A stretch of 64,000 bases of DNA from positions 1 to 64,000 of the forward strand of contig DATMAU010000028.1 in the NCBI GenBank assembly GCA_035559775.1, in the 5' to 3' direction. The notes under the pieces are model-generated. The model made no database searches and was not told the DNA's origin. It was given only the letters and a program-made list of their open reading frames with translations. This DNA comes from AG1 sp035559775 (GTDB lineage Archaea; Thermoproteota; Thermoprotei_A; Sulfolobales; AG1). This document shows, piece by piece, positions 53,627 through 62,766 of this stretch. How positions within the stretch are numbered: position 1 is the first letter of the stretch; each line of letters begins with the position of its first letter. The position numbers were made by a program, and so were the translations under genes.

Positions 53627-54304
53627 CTAATAGCCCGAGAAGGATTCGATCTTTAGTGTCTCTCGATGCATCCTTATGCCTAGGCCTCTGAGAAGGATTG
53701 TTATTTCCCTAACCCTATCTGGGGGTCCTGAGGCGTAGAATATGGGGTTCTTCATACTGCTTATAAAGCTTCTGAGCTCGTCGGTGCTGGGAAGGCTTTT
53801 TCTCCATATCACCTTTATATTGTTATTAATCCTAGAGGCCCTTGCTAGGTCTTCTTTGAATAGATAGTCCTCCCTCTCATCAATATGGATCGCTAGGATC
53901 TTGGATCTCGTTTTTTTATCGGCTGAGTATATGATCATGGATCTGATCGGTGTTACGCCTATGCTATGAAAGATCATTACGATCTCCTCAGCATTTTCGT
54001 CGAGTGTGAAGTGTCCATACGGCCCCCATACATTGACCTCGTCTCCTGGTCTAAGCATTCCAAGAGCTTTTTTGAACTGAGAATCCCTTTCTATTGTTGC
54101 AAACATAATGTAATCCTCAGTAGGGCTTGACGCTATTGAGAATGTCTTTGTACCGCAATCGCTACAGATCCTTTGGCTCAGCTCAAGCTCGGCGTTCTGG
54201 CCAGGGCTGAAACTAAAGCTCCACAAGGGCTTTAGCTTTACTACTCTATATATTGAATACGGGGATGACTCGATAACCCTCATGGGTGTTGGTTCTTCTC
54301 CCAA
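53627..54304 (-). CDS. Ferredoxin reductase-type FAD/NAD(P) oxidoreductase
   Basis: A 225-residue FNR-family protein. SFSPGQNAELEL and FSIASSPTED bind FAD, VWGPYGHFTL is the FAD-domain end, MIFHSIGVTPIRSMI is the nicotinamide-site glycine motif (usually GGIGITP; here HSIGVTP), and FYASGPPDRVREI is the C-terminal NAD(P) motif. A CSDCGT pair at about 47-52 is extra. No fused ferredoxin domain is present, so an unknown acceptor is reduced. Confidence 0.82.
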   Translation of the reverse strand: MGEEPTPMRVIESSPYSIYRVVKLKPLWSFSFSPGQNAELELSQRICSDCGTKTFSIASSPTEDYIMFATIERDSQFKKALGMLRPGDEVNVWGPYGHFTLDENAEEIVMIFHSIGVTPIRSMIIYSADKKTRSKILAIHIDEREDYLFKEDLARASRINNNIKVIWRKSLPSTDELRSFISSMKNPIFYASGPPDRVREITILLRGLGIRMHRETLKIESFSGY

Positions 54305-54351
54305 AATACCACCTAGTGGTATCTTTATTCAGTATTTATATACACGGATCT

Positions 54352-55026
54352 CTATAGTTTTATAATGTAGAGGTTATCTTTTCTATCAAGAAACCCCATT
54401 TCGACGAGGTTTTCTAGGGCGTCTTCGTAATAGATTTTATCCACATCGATTCCATACCACTCTCTAAAACCACTTACTATGTCGTTGAATGTCCAAGCGA
54501 TCCTTCCATTCTTAGCCTCCTCAGAGATCATTCTCTTTATAAAGGATGTGACATCTTCAAGCCTTGTCCATGGGTATTGGAACCAGACCCATTCTTTAAC
54601 CTCTATATAGTAATAGTCAGGCTTGATCTTTGCGACACTGCTTATCCACTGAAGAGCTGCTTTCTTAACATCGAGGGGGTACCAGTTCTCTCTAATGAAC
54701 TTCTCAGCAGTCATTAGGGTATCGCCTGTATCTACTATATCGTCGACAATAAGGATCCTCTTGTCCCTCATATCAACAACATATGGGAATCTAAGAATAG
54801 CTCTCTCCTCAGCCTTCGCAGCCTCTGTCCAGTGTTGGCTTTGTATCGAGAGCAGGTTCTCTACACCGAGGAAGTCGCATAAAAGCCTTGCCGGAACATA
54901 TCCTCCCCTCGCCACAGCTACTATTACGTCTGGTCTCCACCCACTCTTTTTAATAATATTGGCCAGGCCCCTGCTCCAATCAACGATCTCTTCCCAAGAC
55001 ACCAGCTTAGTAGGCACACGGGGCAA
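54352..55026 (-). CDS. Purine phosphoribosyltransferase with C-terminal helical domain
   Basis: A 224-residue protein. The PRPP-binding motif is ILIVDDIVDTGDTL (93-104), and AVARGGYVPARLL is the PPi loop, as in crenarchaeal Gpt/HPRT proteins. KEWVWFQYPW recognises the base. The last 70 residues (ARTFNDIVSGF-like region) look like a small winged-helix or helical add-on. It probably salvages hypoxanthine or guanine. No close operon partner. Confidence 0.82.
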   Translation of the reverse strand: MPRVPTKLVSWEEIVDWSRGLANIIKKSGWRPDVIVAVARGGYVPARLLCDFLGVENLLSIQSQHWTEAAKAEERAILRFPYVVDMRDKRILIVDDIVDTGDTLMTAEKFIRENWYPLDVKKAALQWISSVAKIKPDYYYIEVKEWVWFQYPWTRLEDVTSFIKRMISEEAKNGRIAWTFNDIVSGFREWYGIDVDKIYYEDALENLVEMGFLDRKDNLYIIKL

Positions 55027-55084
55027 CGATGTCCCAGAATAGAATATATTTATGAAGCTATAAATACTTATCCATAATAAACAT

Positions 55085-55480
55085 CTATCCGATCAGTTTT
55101 ATATATGAGATAGAACTCTTATTCGCAACATATGCATATCCGCCTGAGGCCACTGCAATCTCGTATCTTGAGACTGAGAGAAGTTTTCCTGAAAGCTCTT
55201 TCCCTCCTATGAATCTCACTGTAACATCATAGCCAGCATAGCTGCCATCAAGGATGTGTTGATCCTCACAACACTCCTTAACAATCCCTGCAACCTCGTT
55301 CTCCCTAACCCTAACGCTCCTGATCGCGTGGCGGAATACTATTAGAGCCTCGTCGAGTCTTCTCACACCGAGCTCGTAGTTGGACACGTGATCCAGAATC
55401 CCTTCAACGATCTCTCCATCTACTAGCTCTATATATATGCTTCTACCAACAAGCTTCTCCGTAATCATTGTCTGGGGCAT
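55085..55480 (-). CDS. Tandem Sm-like domain protein
   Basis: About 131 residues made of two similar halves. Each has a short helix, a G-x-x-(V/I) strand and a hydrophilic turn: GRSIYIELVDGEIVEGILDH and ELGVRRLDEALIVFRHAIRS in the first, YDVTVRFIGGKELSGKLLSV and EIAVASGGYAYVANKSSISY in the second. This is the Sm/Hfq fold pattern twice in one chain. It may bind RNA. The ATG at 55480 is preferred to the upstream TTG/GTG codons at 55489-55492. Confidence 0.55.
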   Translation of the reverse strand: MPQTMITEKLVGRSIYIELVDGEIVEGILDHVSNYELGVRRLDEALIVFRHAIRSVRVRENEVAGIVKECCEDQHILDGSYAGYDVTVRFIGGKELSGKLLSVSRYEIAVASGGYAYVANKSSISYIKLIG

Positions 55481-55685
55481 TCTCACCAAACCGAAGCATC
55501 ACCCCCTCTAGTACTTTCAACGCATAGAAGCTCTAAAGATGTGGTTGTTTCTCTTTCAGCAATAATCTCTAGGAATCGTTATAGATGTGATCCTTTAGAA
55601 GTTATCACGTTATCGTAGCCCTAGATGTCAGGAGAACCTATATAGAAGAAAACAATGGGTATCGATAAACATTCGGAGACAACGG

Positions 55686-56360
55686 CTACACAACCCTCTT
55701 AAAGATCACGTGCACCTCTCTTCCACATCCGCACAGGAGCACGCTGACAGGCTTGTAGAGGGGAGATTCTGAGGTTGTTTCAAACCCAATGCCACCAGCT
55801 ATGGATACCGATTCCCGTCCTCCCAGTATATAGCCTGCATATGTTACTCGTATCTCATCGATTAAGTTTTTCTCGGCAAGGCTCCATATAAGCTCCCCAC
55901 CCCCCTCTACAAGGATCTTTTCTATCCCGAGTTTATAGAGGAGTTTCAAGGCCTGCTCCATATCTATTTTTGGGGGTTTCTCTGAATCTACTACATAGAC
56001 CTCAACACCCAGTTTCTTCAACTTCTCCATCTTATCGCGATCTGCTGCCCTTGAGGTTATGATTATCGTTCTCGATAACCCGTCCCTAACTAGCCTTAGA
56101 TCCTCTCTGATACTCAGCCTACCATCTATAACTATTCTCACAGGGTTTTGTCCCTCCACGTACTTGAGCCTTAGTGAGGGGTCATCGATATTAGCTGTAT
56201 TTGCACCGATCATTACAGCCCCAGCCTCTTTCCTAGCCATATGGAGTCTTCTAAGATCCTCTGGGCAACTTATGCTGCTAAACCTGGTTCGTGATGCTAT
56301 CTTACCATCTATAGTTGCGGTTACGAAAACTATCACATACGGCTTTCCGCCAGAACTCAT
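55686..56360 (-). CDS. RibD-type pyrimidine reductase (archaeal riboflavin pathway)
   Basis: A 224-residue protein of the DHFR-like RibD C-terminal family. VIVFVTATIDGKIASRTRFS, EAGAVMIGANTANIDDPSLR, VIDGRL and ILVEGGGELIWSL are typical of 2,5-diamino-6-ribosylamino-4(3H)-pyrimidinone 5'-phosphate reductase, an NAD(P)H step of archaeal riboflavin synthesis. The C-terminus has CGCGREVHV. It stands alone, divergent from aspartate kinase. Confidence 0.85.
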   Translation of the reverse strand: MSSGGKPYVIVFVTATIDGKIASRTRFSSISCPEDLRRLHMARKEAGAVMIGANTANIDDPSLRLKYVEGQNPVRIVIDGRLSIREDLRLVRDGLSRTIIITSRAADRDKMEKLKKLGVEVYVVDSEKPPKIDMEQALKLLYKLGIEKILVEGGGELIWSLAEKNLIDEIRVTYAGYILGGRESVSIAGGIGFETTSESPLYKPVSVLLCGCGREVHVIFKRVV

Positions 56361-56547
56361 TCCCAGACACCCCTACACTTACTTGCTGGACACTTGTTAT
56401 TAATTATTTCTTATCACTCTCGTACAGAACCTTGAGACACATGCTGTTCCCAATGTCTTATTAAAAGATCAAGATATTCAATGTTGCGAGATCTGCTTAC
56501 CTCTATACACGTCGAGACCTCATTAACTCGATGCGATCTGTGTAAAG

Positions 56548-56556
56548 CTTATAAGC
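56548..56556 (+). promoter_or_regulatory. TATA-like box of the aspartate kinase operon
   Basis: CTTATAAGC lies about 30 bases before the ATG at 56583. Initiation about 25 bases downstream would leave almost no leader, so the kinase message is probably leaderless. Confidence 0.4.
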
Positions 56557-56582
56557 ATTCATGGACTATCGTTACAAAAGAG

Positions 56583-57707
56583 ATGGGGGTGGGAATGTGG
56601 GAGGTGCGGGTAAAATCAGGGGTGAAGGAAAAACAAAATCTTGTAGTAGTTAAGGTCGGAGGATCTATAGTAAGATCTCCGAAAGACTATGTAAAGGTCT
56701 CAGAGATCCTGGTTAGAGATATCCTTGAAAACTACAGAGCAGCCATAGTTGTCTCGGCTATTAAGGGGATAACGGATCTACTTATATCCATATGCAATGG
56801 CGATAGAGAAGCTCTCGATAAAGTGATCGAAACCCACAGGCGATTCTCAAGAGAACTCGGCATATCAGGTCCGTATAGCGATCACGTGGGAGAACTTGAA
56901 GAGGAGATCTTGAGATATAGTGCTATGTGTAGAGAATCAATGATCCATAGGGACAGGGTTCTATCCATAGGTGAGAGGTTCTCAGCCGTAGCACTTGCAA
57001 AGATATTAAGCGATATGGGGTTGAGGGTTAAGATAGCATGGCCATGGGATGTCGGGATCATAACGGACGATAGGTTCGGAGATGCGTCTCCCAAGGTTCC
57101 AGATATATATGGGGATGTAGGGGCATCTGTTAGAAAGATCATAGATGGTGGGTATATCCCGGTTATCCCGGGATTCATAGGGGTTACGAGGGATGGTTAT
57201 ATAACAACTATGGGCAGGGGTAGTTCGGATCTAACAGCAGTGCTTATAGCAAGGGCTACTATGTCTAGCAAGGCTATACTTCTCACAGAAACCCCAGGGA
57301 TCATGACAACAGATCCAAAGATAGTGCCTGAAGCATATACAGTAGATGTTATGGATTTTGTCGAGGGTGAGAGAGCTTCTAGATATAGTGTTAAAGGTCT
57401 TAACTATAAAGTATTCGGGCATGTCTGGGACTACGATGGTGAGATATACATACTAGATCTGAGCATGAGAGGTACCAAGATATGTAGAGAGTGTAGGAAG
57501 GAAGGAGCCAAGGTGATCGCGCCCTTCGTTGGAGGCGTCTCTGTGATAGGCTGGGGCTCCGGTAAGGCGGTCAAGACAGCGGTTAGTAAGAACCCGATGG
57601 GTGATAGCAACATAGAGTTTAGAGACGATGTAGAGGCCCTAATATTATCAAAGGTAGATCCCGTAGAGCTTGTTAGAATAATACACAGGGAGGTGTTTGG
57701 TAAATGA
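56583..57707 (+). CDS. lysC: Aspartate kinase
   Basis: About 374 residues. VVVKVGGSIVRSP is the kinase opening, GERFSAVALAKIL and PVIPGFIGVTRDGYITTMGRGSSDLTAVLIA (read in parts) hold the aspartate-binding loops, and a short C-terminal region resembles a partial ACT domain. It phosphorylates aspartate, the first step towards lysine, threonine and methionine. The frame is open to 56481, but the TATA position supports the ATG at 56583; an ATG at 56595 is also possible. It overlaps asd by four bases. Confidence 0.9.
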   Translation: MGVGMWEVRVKSGVKEKQNLVVVKVGGSIVRSPKDYVKVSEILVRDILENYRAAIVVSAIKGITDLLISICNGDREALDKVIETHRRFSRELGISGPYSDHVGELEEEILRYSAMCRESMIHRDRVLSIGERFSAVALAKILSDMGLRVKIAWPWDVGIITDDRFGDASPKVPDIYGDVGASVRKIIDGGYIPVIPGFIGVTRDGYITTMGRGSSDLTAVLIARATMSSKAILLTETPGIMTTDPKIVPEAYTVDVMDFVEGERASRYSVKGLNYKVFGHVWDYDGEIYILDLSMRGTKICRECRKEGAKVIAPFVGGVSVIGWGSGKAVKTAVSKNPMGDSNIEFRDDVEALILSKVDPVELVRIIHREVFGK

Positions 57708-58768
57708 GATACGACGTAGCAGTCCTAGGAGCTACCGGGATGGTTGGGCAGAGGTATGTTAAGATCCTGAGCAAGCACCCATGGTTCAACCTAGTAGCCC
57801 TTAGTGCGTCGCCACAGAAAGCTGGCGCTAGGTATGGTGATGCTGTATCATGGGTGATCGGTGGCAACATCCCTGAGGAGGCTGCCGAGATAAGGCTCTC
57901 AAAACCCGAGCCCTCCGAGTTTAAAGATATCGATATAGTGTTTTCAGCACTACCCACAGATATTTCCAGAGAGATCGAGCCAAAATTCGTCTCAGCAGGA
58001 TTAACGGTCTTCTCCGATTCAAGCCCTATGAGGCTTGATCCCAGAGTCCCTCTCGTGATCCCAGAGATCAATGCTGATCATCTGAGCATAGCAGGGTTCC
58101 AGAGGAGCGTTCTAGGGGGTGTTCTTGTAAAAACCCCCAATTGTACCTCGAACATCCTCTCACTGGCGATAAAACCCCTAATAGACCTCCTGGGGATCCC
58201 TGAGCATATAGATGCAGTCTCACTCCAAGCAATATCGGGTGCTGGGTATACTGGCTTACCATCGATGGCTATTCAGGATAACGTTATACCTTATATAAAG
58301 AATGAGGAGGAGAAGATGCTTGAAGAGCCAAGGAAGATCTATGGGAGAATATCTAACATGACTATCGATCCTAACGAATCCCTATATATAGATGCAACAA
58401 CCACCAGAGTACCAGTGCTAGACGGACATACTGTTGTGATTCACGCCCATTATAGCTTGTCTGTCAATATTAACGAGGTATTGAAAGCTTACGAGAATTT
58501 TAGATCCTATCCACAAGAGCTGAGATTACCTACAGCGCCTGAGAAGCCATTGATACTCCACAGGGCCCCGGATAGACCCCAACCAAGACTAGATCGGGAT
58601 CTCGGGGGCGGGATGTCGGTATCTATAGGAAGGCTAAGAGTAGCTGCCAAGCGTGGGGGTAGCGTTGTTAAACTAGTTGCACTTGGACACAACACAATAA
58701 GGGGGGCTGCTGGGAACACGGTACTTAATGCTGAAACCTATATCTCTTTAGGACTTTCTAAGAGATAG
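57704..58768 (+). CDS. asd: Aspartate-semialdehyde dehydrogenase
   Basis: A 354-residue protein: VAVLGATGMVGQRYVKIL binds NADP, KTPNCTSNILSLAI carries the catalytic cysteine, and VSLQAISGAGYTG with GHTVVIHAHY complete the active site. It reduces aspartyl phosphate to the semialdehyde, the product of the kinase encoded just upstream. The ATG overlaps the kinase stop by four bases (ATGA), showing coupling. Its length is normal for the archaeal/fungal type. Confidence 0.94.
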   Translation: MRYDVAVLGATGMVGQRYVKILSKHPWFNLVALSASPQKAGARYGDAVSWVIGGNIPEEAAEIRLSKPEPSEFKDIDIVFSALPTDISREIEPKFVSAGLTVFSDSSPMRLDPRVPLVIPEINADHLSIAGFQRSVLGGVLVKTPNCTSNILSLAIKPLIDLLGIPEHIDAVSLQAISGAGYTGLPSMAIQDNVIPYIKNEEEKMLEEPRKIYGRISNMTIDPNESLYIDATTTRVPVLDGHTVVIHAHYSLSVNINEVLKAYENFRSYPQELRLPTAPEKPLILHRAPDRPQPRLDRDLGGGMSVSIGRLRVAAKRGGSVVKLVALGHNTIRGAAGNTVLNAETYISLGLSKR

Positions 58769-58961
58769 CTTTTGCCGGCTACCTGTTCTATAATAGTTGG
58801 TTTCTTTTGGTGTTACCATACCTGTTCCACTTAGTCTATAGGGATGAAGGGTTCTCTTAGTGTAAAGATCTGTGGGTTTATAGATCTTTCAATAGATTAT
58901 GGCTATGCTCTCAATAGGGGGTTTATTAATAGGGCCTTGGATAATGTGAAATGGGACAAAG

Positions 58962-60407
58962 TTGATAGAGTCTATCGCAGTGATCTCGATGGTGGCATCG
59001 ATCTTTATCCAGGCTCTGCATGTGTTTTACGCAGCCGGTTATGGCAAATACGCTCGGAAGATCTTTAGTAATTCTGCTAACACCTTCGGTATAAACGATC
59101 CTTATATCTCTATAGCTATCCCTATAAAGAACGAGGATCCAGAGATACTTGAGAGGACACTAATGTCTTGCACCTTAATAGAGTGGGATAAAGAGAAGCT
59201 AGAGATACTTGTAATATCAGATGATCCAGAGGGCGCTAGGCCAGGGATCCAGAGGGCGGTTGATAGAGTATCGTCTCTCTCAGGCTTAGATGTGAAGGTG
59301 ATCTATAGGGACTCCCCGCTTGATGGAAGGATCGGTGCCCTTAACCTGGCGTCAAAGGTTGCGAGGGGCGATGCACTGCTTTTTCTCGATGTTGATACAA
59401 GACCATCTCCAGGGCTGGTTAGAAGGGCTGTAGAGCTTATTAACAGTGGCTGTGACGCTGTGGTTTTTAGGTGGAAAGGGTATTATTACTACAACACTAG
59501 ATTGGCCAAGGCTCTCTCAACAGCTATGGAGTTTATAGTGGGGTCCCTGTATAGAGGGCGGGCTGGGCATGGTTTTCGTATAATTCCGCTGGGCAGCGGT
59601 ACTATGTATAAGAAAGAGGTTATAGCTAGAGTTGGTTATTGGGATAACAATATTATTCAGGATGATTATTGGATGGGTATTAAGCTCTCACGAGTCGGGG
59701 CTAACGTTTGCTACTGTGATGATGAGTATGTAGAGGTCTTGGTAACGTCTACATATAAGGCTTTTAAGATCCAGCAGATGAGGTGGAGCTTCGGAGCCGT
59801 CCAGGCTGTGAGGAAGGGGCTCACACATATAGCCCGATCCGGTATATCCCTGGCACAAAAAGTGGAGCTAGCACTCTACGGGCTTCAGTATACACCAACA
59901 ATGGCTATAGCTTTTTCCCTGTATTCATATCCAATTCTCCTAGTCTTTCATAGCGGGAGAGATCCCCTCTTAGGAGTGTTGCCTGTATTCTTGCTATGGG
60001 TTGCTGTGTCTATAGTATATATCGCAGTATATATATCCATGATCTCTAAGAGGCAGGGGTTATCGGTGCTAGAGGCCCTCAAGCGGTTGGGGGCTTCTTC
60101 TGCTGTTACAGCATCTCTAGCACCTCATATAGCTATTAACCAGCTAGGGGCTCTAGTAATCGATAGGTATCTATACCCAATAACCCCTAAAGGTGCTAGG
60201 GAAATGTCAACAAGCGGTGTTACAAGGTCAGAGGCGCCCGAGATCTTGGCTATATCAGTGCTTCTACTGGGTATCGTTATATCTCTCCTCAGGGGGTATG
60301 TGTTATCCTTGCTATGGCTCTCCATACTATTGTTGTCATTCATATACACGGTAGCGCTTATTATCTATAATAACACTATCTGTGATCGAAAGCCTCAAAA
60401 GCTTTAG
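58962..60407 (+). CDS. Membrane glycosyltransferase family 2 (cellulose synthase-like)
   Basis: A 481-residue protein. An N-terminal helix is followed by the GT2 domain: ISIAIPIKNED, LLFLDVDTRPSPG (DxD), NIIQDDYWMGIKL and QQMRWSFGA (QxxRW). Four or five C-terminal helices follow (about 310-475). This is the layout of processive membrane polysaccharide synthases, which extend a glycan from a nucleotide sugar. The product is unknown, perhaps a cell-surface glycan. The TTG at 58962 is the first start in the open frame and has no strong ribosome site. Confidence 0.82.
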   Translation: MIESIAVISMVASIFIQALHVFYAAGYGKYARKIFSNSANTFGINDPYISIAIPIKNEDPEILERTLMSCTLIEWDKEKLEILVISDDPEGARPGIQRAVDRVSSLSGLDVKVIYRDSPLDGRIGALNLASKVARGDALLFLDVDTRPSPGLVRRAVELINSGCDAVVFRWKGYYYYNTRLAKALSTAMEFIVGSLYRGRAGHGFRIIPLGSGTMYKKEVIARVGYWDNNIIQDDYWMGIKLSRVGANVCYCDDEYVEVLVTSTYKAFKIQQMRWSFGAVQAVRKGLTHIARSGISLAQKVELALYGLQYTPTMAIAFSLYSYPILLVFHSGRDPLLGVLPVFLLWVAVSIVYIAVYISMISKRQGLSVLEALKRLGASSAVTASLAPHIAINQLGALVIDRYLYPITPKGAREMSTSGVTRSEAPEILAISVLLLGIVISLLRGYVLSLLWLSILLLSFIYTVALIIYNNTICDRKPQKL

Positions 60408-60434
60408 AGCGGATAACTATTTGGTGATTATCTA

Positions 60435-61238
60435 ATAAGCAGGGACGTTGATGTAGATAGGCTTGTTGACAGGCTCTCGAGGAAATATAGGGGGGCAAGG
60501 ATCAAGGACAGCGATCTTTTCGAGATAGTTGAGGAGGTGTTCGACAGATCCACTGTTATGAGTGTAATTGAACTGAGTTCCAGAGGGTGTCTAAAGTCCT
60601 TAAAGGGTGTAGTGTCATCAGGCAAAGAGGCGAGGGTCTATTGGGGTAAGGGTAAGGATAACAGGGATCTGGCTGTCAAGATATACCTCACACTCACATC
60701 AGAGTTCAGGAGATCTATGATAAAATATCTCGCAGGAGACCCTAGGTTTAACGAATACAGAGGCTTATCTCCTAAGAAGTTGATATACATATGGGCTAGA
60801 AAAGAGTTCTCCAACCTGAATAGAATGTTCTCAGCAGGGATAAGGGTGCCAGAGCCTCTATGCCTCGAGAAGAACGTCCTTGTTATGGAGTTTATAGGCT
60901 ATGATGGTAAAAGAGCTCCCCTGCTCAAGGAGGCTTACGAAATGGGGGAGCTAAGCCTAGATGATCTCGAGAAGATCTACTGGTGGGTTATCGAAGCAAT
61001 TAGAAAAATGGTGAGAGACGCAGAGCTGGTTCACGGAGATCTTAGTGAGTATAACATAATGATCTTTGAGGAGAACCCAGTAATTATAGATGTTTCACAA
61101 GCTGTATCTGTGGATCATCCGAACTCTAGGGAATTCCTCAAACAGGATGTATATAATATAACGAGATTTTTCTCCAAGGCCGGGGTAGATGTCGAGGAGC
61201 CTAGCACCATATTATCAGATATCCTCGGCATCGATTAG
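60435..61238 (+). CDS. rio1: Rio1-type atypical serine protein kinase, non-canonical start
   Basis: About 267 residues. VVSSGKEARVYWG is the Rio1 P-loop, LAVKIY has the ATP lysine (K82), LVHGDLSEYNIMIF is the catalytic loop and VIIDVSQAV the metal-binding DxSQ loop. Rio kinases act in small-subunit ribosome maturation. The first canonical start (GTG at 60537) would remove about 34 residues (RLVDRLSRKYRG, KDSDLFEIVEE) that match the usual N-terminal region. The frame is open to a TAA at 60411 with no ATG, GTG or TTG. After GGTGA at 60423-60427 the candidates are CTA (60432) and ATA (60435). Confidence 0.83.
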   Translation: MSRDVDVDRLVDRLSRKYRGARIKDSDLFEIVEEVFDRSTVMSVIELSSRGCLKSLKGVVSSGKEARVYWGKGKDNRDLAVKIYLTLTSEFRRSMIKYLAGDPRFNEYRGLSPKKLIYIWARKEFSNLNRMFSAGIRVPEPLCLEKNVLVMEFIGYDGKRAPLLKEAYEMGELSLDDLEKIYWWVIEAIRKMVRDAELVHGDLSEYNIMIFEENPVIIDVSQAVSVDHPNSREFLKQDVYNITRFFSKAGVDVEEPSTILSDILGID

Positions 61239-61703
61239 ATCGGGATTCTCGAGCTGCGCAGTCCTTGAGATCCTTAAACGATTCCCTTATAATATTGATG
61301 CTAAACCACGATCTCAAGCTTTGATCCCACGATCGATGGAGTAGAGGGATGATATAAACTTAGCCGGAGGGGTTTGGTCTTCACTGCGGTTTGGTGTTTT
61401 TGGTATAAACTGCTTTTTCCTTTGCTTCCTAGGCCTTAGGGCTTTTCCTATCAGAGTCCATATCGCTGGCCTCACCCGTTCGGGGTGATCTCTACCCACA
61501 GCTCTCTCTTCATAGCTTTGCTCTGGCTCATTGCTGTGGGGGAACCCCCTGCATCCTGGCTATACCATAAATAAATAGAGCTTATACAATGTTCTCATAG
61601 AACTACGATTCAATATCAGCCCCATAAACCCTCGTGGGAATAGAAACGGTTGGCTACGGCTTCTTTACAACACTTTTAAGCGTTTTAAATATGAATTACT
61701 AGG
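61239..61703. other. Intergenic region with R2 copy b
   Basis: About 465 bases between rio1 and the thioredoxin gene. R2 copy b fills 61369-61623. The rest contains a TTTTAAG/TTTTAAAT promoter-like stretch just before the thioredoxin gene. Confidence 0.5.
61369..61623 (-). repeat. R2 element copy b
   Basis: On the minus strand it begins GGGGCTGATATTGAATC, continues with GTATAAGCTCTA, AGCCAGGATG and GGGTTCCCCCACAGCAATG, and ends CCGCAGTGAAGACCAAACCCC. Copies a and c share these blocks in the same order. A frame near its 3' end reads AIWTLIGKALRPRKQRKKQF and ends in SIDRGIKA; it resembles a basic TnpB-like tail but has no catalytic motif. Confidence 0.45.
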
Positions 61704-62129
61704 GTGGTTATGGCTAGTAATATAGATCCTGATGTGAGAAGTGTTATTGAGCAAATGGCTAAGGATATATATGAGAGAACAGCTAGAGAAAAGGAGGCGA
61801 AGCCTGTTGAGATTAAGAGTAGGAAGGAGCTCGAGGATCTCATATCGAAGGGATTATCTGTGATCGTGTTCTATAACCCTAACTGCCCTGCATGTAAAAG
61901 ATATCTACCTGTCTACGAGGAGTTTGTTAAGAAGAAATCGCCTAGCTATAGAGGCATTAGGTTTGCTAGAATAAGTACTAAGGATGTTCAGGGGGTCTCT
62001 AGCGACTATCTCATAATAGCTGTCCCAACCACCATAGCGTTTAAAGATGGTAAGGAGATCAAGAGAGCAGAAGGATATATGGATGAGAAAGAGATAGAGG
62101 ATTTCGTAAAAAGCCTCCCAGTGATATAG
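61704..62129 (+). CDS. Thioredoxin-like protein
   Basis: A 141-residue thioredoxin fold with the active site NPNCPACKRYLP (C61, C64) and the cis-proline loop AVPTTIAF. About 40 helical residues precede the fold. A CPAC site suggests a disulfide reductase or isomerase role in the cytoplasm; hyperthermophilic crenarchaea use many intracellular disulfides. The GTG at 61704 lies about 25 bases after TTTTAAGCG and may be leaderless; an ATG at 61710 is in frame. Confidence 0.83.
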   Translation: MVMASNIDPDVRSVIEQMAKDIYERTAREKEAKPVEIKSRKELEDLISKGLSVIVFYNPNCPACKRYLPVYEEFVKKKSPSYRGIRFARISTKDVQGVSSDYLIIAVPTTIAFKDGKEIKRAEGYMDEKEIEDFVKSLPVI

Positions 62130-62199
62130 CCAATTAGCATGGTTCTTTCAGATAGATTAGATGTACATTAGACTGGATAGGGTTGGGTGAGCCTTAGTA

Positions 62200-62766
62200 T
62201 TAACCCACTTTTCGTGTGTTGGCTTGATCCTTGTTTTTGTCTCTCTTCAATATATCGAGACATATCTCCTTAGCCATGCCCGAGGGATCTCTTCTAAAAA
62301 CCCTGATTATCGATAGTTTCCTTGAATCGGCGTAAGGTGATAGGGCTTTCTCAAACACATCGCTATCCATTCCAAAACCTGTTAAGACATAGGCTGGGAT
62401 CGAGTTGGCATATGCCATGAGGATCTCTATCTCAGTCCCAACACCTCCTCCCAGGGATACCAATATATCTCCTGAGAGAACAAGGGTCTCAGATCTCTGT
62501 CTCATGGAGAGTCCTGTGTATACTGGGTAGAAGCACTCTTTCCTTGGGGGATCTTCTCTTGGATTCTCTGGGAGTATGAAGACGCATGGTATCCCGAGAC
62601 TGCAGGAGTATTCTGCTATATGTTTCATCAAACCCCAATAGCCGCCGAGATAGATTATAAAGCTGCCTAGGCATTCTCTGAGAGAATCTATAAAGATCTT
62701 TGAGGCCCTTATAATCTCTTCCGAGGGTTCATCGCTACTAGCAGCTATCGAGATCCTTACCACCAA
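62200..62766 (-). CDS. SLOG/TIGR00725-type Rossmann protein (LOG-like)
   Basis: A 188-residue Rossmann protein. ISIAASSDEPSEE, IYLGGYWGLMKHIAEY and LSLGGGVGTEIEILMAYA-type loop (VSLGGGVGTEIEIL) match the PGGxGT nucleotide-binding signature of LOG and SLOG domains, with GGGVGTE in place of PGGxGTxxE. Such proteins bind or cleave nucleotide ligands. Role unknown. The start is a TTG at 62766; interestingly, GGTGG plus TAAGG leads to an in-frame ATC four codons later. Confidence 0.7.
   Translation of the reverse strand: MVVRISIAASSDEPSEEIIRASKIFIDSLRECLGSFIIYLGGYWGLMKHIAEYSCSLGIPCVFILPENPREDPPRKECFYPVYTGLSMRQRSETLVLSGDILVSLGGGVGTEIEILMAYANSIPAYVLTGFGMDSDVFEKALSPYADSRKLSIIRVFRRDPSGMAKEICLDILKRDKNKDQANTRKVG

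Noticed and set aside
53460..53695. Possible decayed transposase (FYAVFDYETKEHL, then VFDPSAEIRRILKYW in another frame)
   Set aside because: The phrases look gene-like but are short, in different frames, and overlap a solid minus-strand gene; not enough to call a pseudogene.
58844..59068. A 74-residue open frame before the glycosyltransferase
   Set aside because: It overlaps the glycosyltransferase start by about 100 bases in another frame, has no family features and no good ribosome site.
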